This document shows positions 61,257 to 64,000 of a stretch of 64,000 bases of DNA, in pieces. Position numbers and translations under genes: made by a program. The notes beneath the pieces are model-generated. The model searched no databases. It was not told the DNA's origin and saw only the letters and a list, made by a program, of their open reading frames with translations. The stretch's first letter is position 1. Each line of letters begins with the position of its first letter. The stretch is from Isachenkonia alkalipeptolytica (GTDB lineage Bacteria; Bacillota; Clostridia; Peptostreptococcales; T1SED10-28), in the NCBI RefSeq assembly GCF_009910325.1, contig NZ_SUMG01000001.1, positions 186,001 through 250,000 on the forward strand, in the 5' to 3' direction.

Positions 61257-62390
61257 ATGAACAAACACGGCGGCTATCTAGGCAACAAGGAACAGGTGAT
61301 TGATTTTAGCGTGAACATTTCACCCTTTGGTCCTCCGGAGTCCGTGAAACAGGGGATTATGGAGTCCTTAGAGGCGATTGAAAAATACCCATCCATTGAT
61401 GGAGAAGATTACCGTTATTTGTTGCAAAAAGCCTTCTCACTGGATAAATTGGATCCCCGACAGCTGATTATCGGAAATGGAGCCATGGAGCTGATTTACT
61501 TATTTGCCCGAAGCCTTAAGCCGAAGAGGGTGCTATTGGTCCAGCCCACCTTTAATGAGTATCAACGGGCTTTTGAACTGGCGGGGACAAAAGTGGAGTA
61601 TTTTATCTTAGAGGAAAGCTCAGGGTTTTCCATTCCCGAAGATCAATTGATGAAAAAACTCGAAAACCTCAAGCCTGAAGCACTTCTTTTATGCAGCCCT
61701 AACAACCCTACGGGGGTCTATTACGAGAAAAAGCTTCTTCAGCGCATTGCCCATGTGATGTCCACCTGGGAAGGAATCCTTTTTGTAGATGAATCTTTTG
61801 AAGAGTTTGTGCTTGATGAAGATTTATACGGGAATGAAGAATCAACCTTATTTTCAGCAGAGGATTCTTCAGGGGACAATACTGGATCAGAAACAGCTCC
61901 ACTATACAATACCGGTATAATGAATATGTTCATTCTTCGTTCCTTAACAAAATTTTACGGAATACCCGGACTTCGCTTAGGATATGGGATCGGCCATAGC
62001 TCGCTGATTGAAAAGCTACTGGAACATAAGGAGCCATGGACCGTGAACACCTTTGCTTTTAAGGCCTTAGAGAAAATCGTCTTCGAAAAGGAGTATCCAC
62101 GTCATCTGACTGAGTGGCTAAAGGAAGAAAAAAACTATTTGGAAAAACACTTTCAAGAACTCAGAAACTTGGGTTTAATAATCTACCCGAGCAGTGTAAA
62201 CTTTTATCTCGGGAAAATTCCCGGGATATCGGCAAAATTGCTGCAGGAAAAACTATTAGAGGCCGGCATATACATTCGTACCTGTGAAGATTTTCATGGA
62301 CTGGACCATGAACATTTCCGATTTGCCCTAAGGATGCGAAAGGATAACGAAAAGCTGATTCAGGCACTTGAGAAGCTACTAACCGATTAA
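61257..62390 (+). CDS. cobD: L-threonine-O-3-phosphate decarboxylase CobD
   Basis: A 377-aa PLP enzyme of the HisC/CobD group. NKHGGYLGNKEQVIDFSVNI at residue 2 is the CobD N-terminus, CSPNNPTGVYYEKKLL near 146 and LRSLTKFYGIPGLRLGYGI near 223 (PLP Lys) complete it. It makes the (R)-1-amino-2-propanol phosphate linker from PduX product. A 25-residue polar insert (about 190-216, Ser/Glu/Asp/Thr-rich) follows the VDESFEEF segment and is unusual. ATG 61257 has GGAGGT 6 bases upstream. Confidence 0.92.
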   Translation: MNKHGGYLGNKEQVIDFSVNISPFGPPESVKQGIMESLEAIEKYPSIDGEDYRYLLQKAFSLDKLDPRQLIIGNGAMELIYLFARSLKPKRVLLVQPTFNEYQRAFELAGTKVEYFILEESSGFSIPEDQLMKKLENLKPEALLLCSPNNPTGVYYEKKLLQRIAHVMSTWEGILFVDESFEEFVLDEDLYGNEESTLFSAEDSSGDNTGSETAPLYNTGIMNMFILRSLTKFYGIPGLRLGYGIGHSSLIEKLLEHKEPWTVNTFAFKALEKIVFEKEYPRHLTEWLKEEKNYLEKHFQELRNLGLIIYPSSVNFYLGKIPGISAKLLQEKLLEAGIYIRTCEDFHGLDHEHFRFALRMRKDNEKLIQALEKLLTD

Positions 62391-62518
62391 GTCATACTGC
62401 GGGCAGTTAATACTGAAATAGGCTTATACTGTGATCCGGAGATAGGAGAATATAAAATGGAAGGGAAAAAATTAAAAGGTGGAGAAAGCAACGGGAGAAG
62501 ATACAAAGGAGGCGTAGT

Positions 62519-63088
62519 ATGATTACCTTTATCACAGGAGGAGCAAGAAGCGGAAAAAGCAGCTTCGGTGAGGCACTGGTAAAAAAAGCGGCAACGGTGC
62601 CCGCTGATGTTTTATACATACCCACAGCAAAGGCCTATGACGAAGAAATGCAGGATCGGATCAACAAACACCGCATCCGGCGGCCAAAGGAGTGGGAAAC
62701 CCTGGAAATGTCCACAAGGTTTCAGGGGCTAGAAATAAATTCGGATTTTGTAGAGCGTTCCGTAGTTATGGTGGACTGTCTCGGTGTTTTTGTGACCAAT
62801 AGAATGCTTTTAAAGGAACGGGACTTCGATCAAATCACGGCAAATGAACGGGATCAGATGGAAAAAGAAATTCAACGGGAAGTGAAGCATCTTCTGGACA
62901 TACTAAGGGAAAAAGAGGCTTTTATTGTATCCAATGAAGTGGGGATGGGCTTAGTACCCGAGTATCCCATGGGGCGGATCTTTCGAGATATTCTAGGCCG
63001 GATAAATCATGAGGTGGCGGCCCGGGCGGATAAGGTGTATTTTGTTGTAGCCGGTATTCCCATGTGTCTAAAGGGGGAGGATCGGTGA
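62519..63088 (+). CDS. cobU: Adenosylcobinamide kinase/guanylyltransferase CobU
   Basis: A 189-aa enzyme that phosphorylates and guanylylates adenosylcobinamide. TFITGGARSGKSSFGEAL near residue 3 is the P-loop, IPTAKAYDEEMQDRINKHR near 34 carries the guanylylated His region, and VSNEVGMGLVPEYPMGR near 137 is the CobU signature. AAAGGAGG precedes the ATG. It overlaps cobS. Confidence 0.95.
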   Translation: MITFITGGARSGKSSFGEALVKKAATVPADVLYIPTAKAYDEEMQDRINKHRIRRPKEWETLEMSTRFQGLEINSDFVERSVVMVDCLGVFVTNRMLLKERDFDQITANERDQMEKEIQREVKHLLDILREKEAFIVSNEVGMGLVPEYPMGRIFRDILGRINHEVAARADKVYFVVAGIPMCLKGEDR

Positions 63089-63849
63089 GGAGTAAAATTT
63101 TTTCGGCCATCGGGTCTGAGATGCGTTCCTTTCTGTTGATGCTGACCTTTTTAACTCGGATACCCGTAAAATTCTCCTTTAAGATTAGGCAAAGGGAATT
63201 TCATCGGGGAATCTTTTATATGCCTTTGATCGGAGGAATCATTGGCATTGTCCTTGGAGTTGTGGGATACCTAATGCATTTTATGGACCCCTTAATACGG
63301 GCAGTGATTCTCTGGATGGTTTATTTATGGCTTACAGGTGGTCTTCACCTGGATGGACTTTCCGACCTTAGTGACGGGATTTTCAGTAATCGTAAAGAGG
63401 AGGACTTACGAAGAGTTATCAAGGATAGTCACATTGGTGCCTTCGGTGTTATTGCCATTGTAGTAAATATCCTCCTCACCGTAGCACTTTTTTCTTTCAT
63501 GGGACCGGCATACATTATTCTAGGCCCTCTGCTCAGCCGTAGCGGGGTCCTGTTTGCCATGGGTTTTTCCTCCTATCCTAAAAATCAGCAAGGTCTTGGC
63601 AAAGGAGTGATTGAAGCTACGGGGTTAAGAACTTTGTTGATGAGTACATTGCTACCGGTAGTTATTGTTCTTATCTTTTATCCGACAGTGATTTTTCTTC
63701 CCCTTTTTTTAACCTTTATGGGAGGCTTGTTCCTCTCTAAATGGATTACAATGAAACTGGGTGGCCTTACGGGCGACGGTATCGGATTTATTATCGAGGT
63801 GCTTCAGCCTCTTAGTTTATTTTTGATTTATCTCATAAACCTTAGCTAA
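63085..63849 (+). CDS. cobS: Adenosylcobinamide-GDP ribazoletransferase CobS
   Basis: A 254-aa membrane enzyme that joins AdoCbi-GDP to alpha-ribazole (phosphate), the last assembly step. FLTRIPVKF near residue 22, the Asp-rich GGLHLDGLSDLSDGIFS near 84 and SHIGAFGV near 116 are the motifs; about six helices follow. GTG at 63085 is chosen (GGGGGAGG 5 bases upstream; overlaps cobU stop as GTGA), with GTG 63064 the alternative. It would use the product of CblS or of a CobT encoded elsewhere. Confidence 0.93.
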   Translation: MRSKIFSAIGSEMRSFLLMLTFLTRIPVKFSFKIRQREFHRGIFYMPLIGGIIGIVLGVVGYLMHFMDPLIRAVILWMVYLWLTGGLHLDGLSDLSDGIFSNRKEEDLRRVIKDSHIGAFGVIAIVVNILLTVALFSFMGPAYIILGPLLSRSGVLFAMGFSSYPKNQQGLGKGVIEATGLRTLLMSTLLPVVIVLIFYPTVIFLPLFLTFMGGLFLSKWITMKLGGLTGDGIGFIIEVLQPLSLFLIYLINLS

Positions 63850-64000
63850 AGCTTATAATCAAAATAAACAAACGAGGAGACAGCGGGTGAAATGTGGACG
63901 GTGACAGGGGGACGGAAATACTATCTCCCTGCAGAATTTGACTTTTAAGCCTTGATATAAAAGCAAAAACTTAAAAATATTTAAAGAGGAGTAACTGTTT
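63850..64000 (+). other. Intergenic end of window
   Basis: Contains the degenerate REP-like palindrome at 63901-63929. AGAGGAG at 63985-63991 is a likely ribosome binding site for a plus-strand gene starting beyond the right edge. Confidence 0.4.
63901..63929. repeat. Degenerate REP-like palindrome
   Basis: GTGACAGGGGGACGGAAA then TACTATCTCCC after cobS. A further half-like sequence (GAGACAGCGGG) lies 25 bases upstream. Confidence 0.6.

Noticed and set aside
1-64000. rRNA, tRNA, CRISPR arrays, prophage or complete insertion sequences
   Set aside because: No tRNA-like cloverleaf, rRNA segment, repeat-spacer array, transposase or phage structural gene was recognised by eye; a tRNAscan or IS search would be needed to exclude small cases.

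Overview
The window reads as chromosomal DNA of a low-to-moderate G+C, anaerobic, spore-former-type Firmicute (Clostridia). Supporting signs are strong AGGAGG-type ribosome binding sites, frequent TTG and GTG starts, many rho-independent terminators, an oxygen-independent (cbi-type) cobalamin pathway, ECF-type transporters and a BadF/HgdC-type activase. An Alkaliphilus/Natronincola-like clostridium is my guess; no rRNA or other phylogenetic marker is present to fix it.

Layout. (1) 1-8.3 kb: a MoeA protein with a C-terminal periplasmic-binding-like domain (cut by the left edge), a MOSC protein, PolX, a GNAT protein, a U32 peptidase-like protein and a small membrane protein. (2) 8.6-17.8 kb: a 1420-aa double-ASKHA dehydratase-activase protein, a SecA-like protein whose ATPase motifs have all decayed, a PAS-GGDEF-HD-GYP gene split by a one-base frameshift, and WrbA. 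(3) 17.8-20.8 kb, minus strand: a YtrA-type GntR regulator, an ABC ATPase, a permease and a membrane protein carrying an in-frame TGA, behind a promoter whose -10 overlaps a palindromic operator. (4) 21.1-26.1 kb: a DcuR/CitB-type response regulator, a lipoprotein flavin reductase of the fumarate reductase family, a DcuS/CitA-type kinase and an mgtE remnant. (5) 26.1-36.8 kb: an accessory stretch with many broken genes. It holds signal peptidase I, an RRNPP-like (PlcR/Rgg-like) regulator with a divergent 48-codon secreted-peptide gene, an HD-GYP protein, rpiA with an in-frame TGA, an ASCH protein, acetyltransferases, a duplicated and decaying gene set, an ATP-grasp protein, a repeat-built membrane protein and a broken XRE gene. 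A family of about 29-bp REP-like palindromes is scattered here and elsewhere, and one copy is split by a 119-bp MITE. (6) 36.8-63.9 kb: a nearly continuous cobalamin locus headed by a cobalamin riboswitch with its own terminator.

How the cobalamin locus works. HemA, HemL, HemB, HemC and CobA/HemD make precorrin-2 from glutamyl-tRNA, and a Met8-like protein oxidises it. CbiX inserts cobalt, taken up by CbiMQO plus a NikL-like subunit. CbiL, H, F, G, D, J, E, T, C and A build cobyrinic acid a,c-diamide; CobQ, CbiB, PduX, CobD, CobU and CobS finish the nucleotide loop. CblT and CblS (alpha-ribazole uptake and kinase) stand first behind the riboswitch. No cobT, cobC or corrinoid adenosyltransferase gene is in the window.

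The best candidates for undescribed biology are the divergent regulator/secreted-peptide pair at 27.3-28.5 kb and the catalytically dead SecA-like protein at 13.1-15.0 kb.
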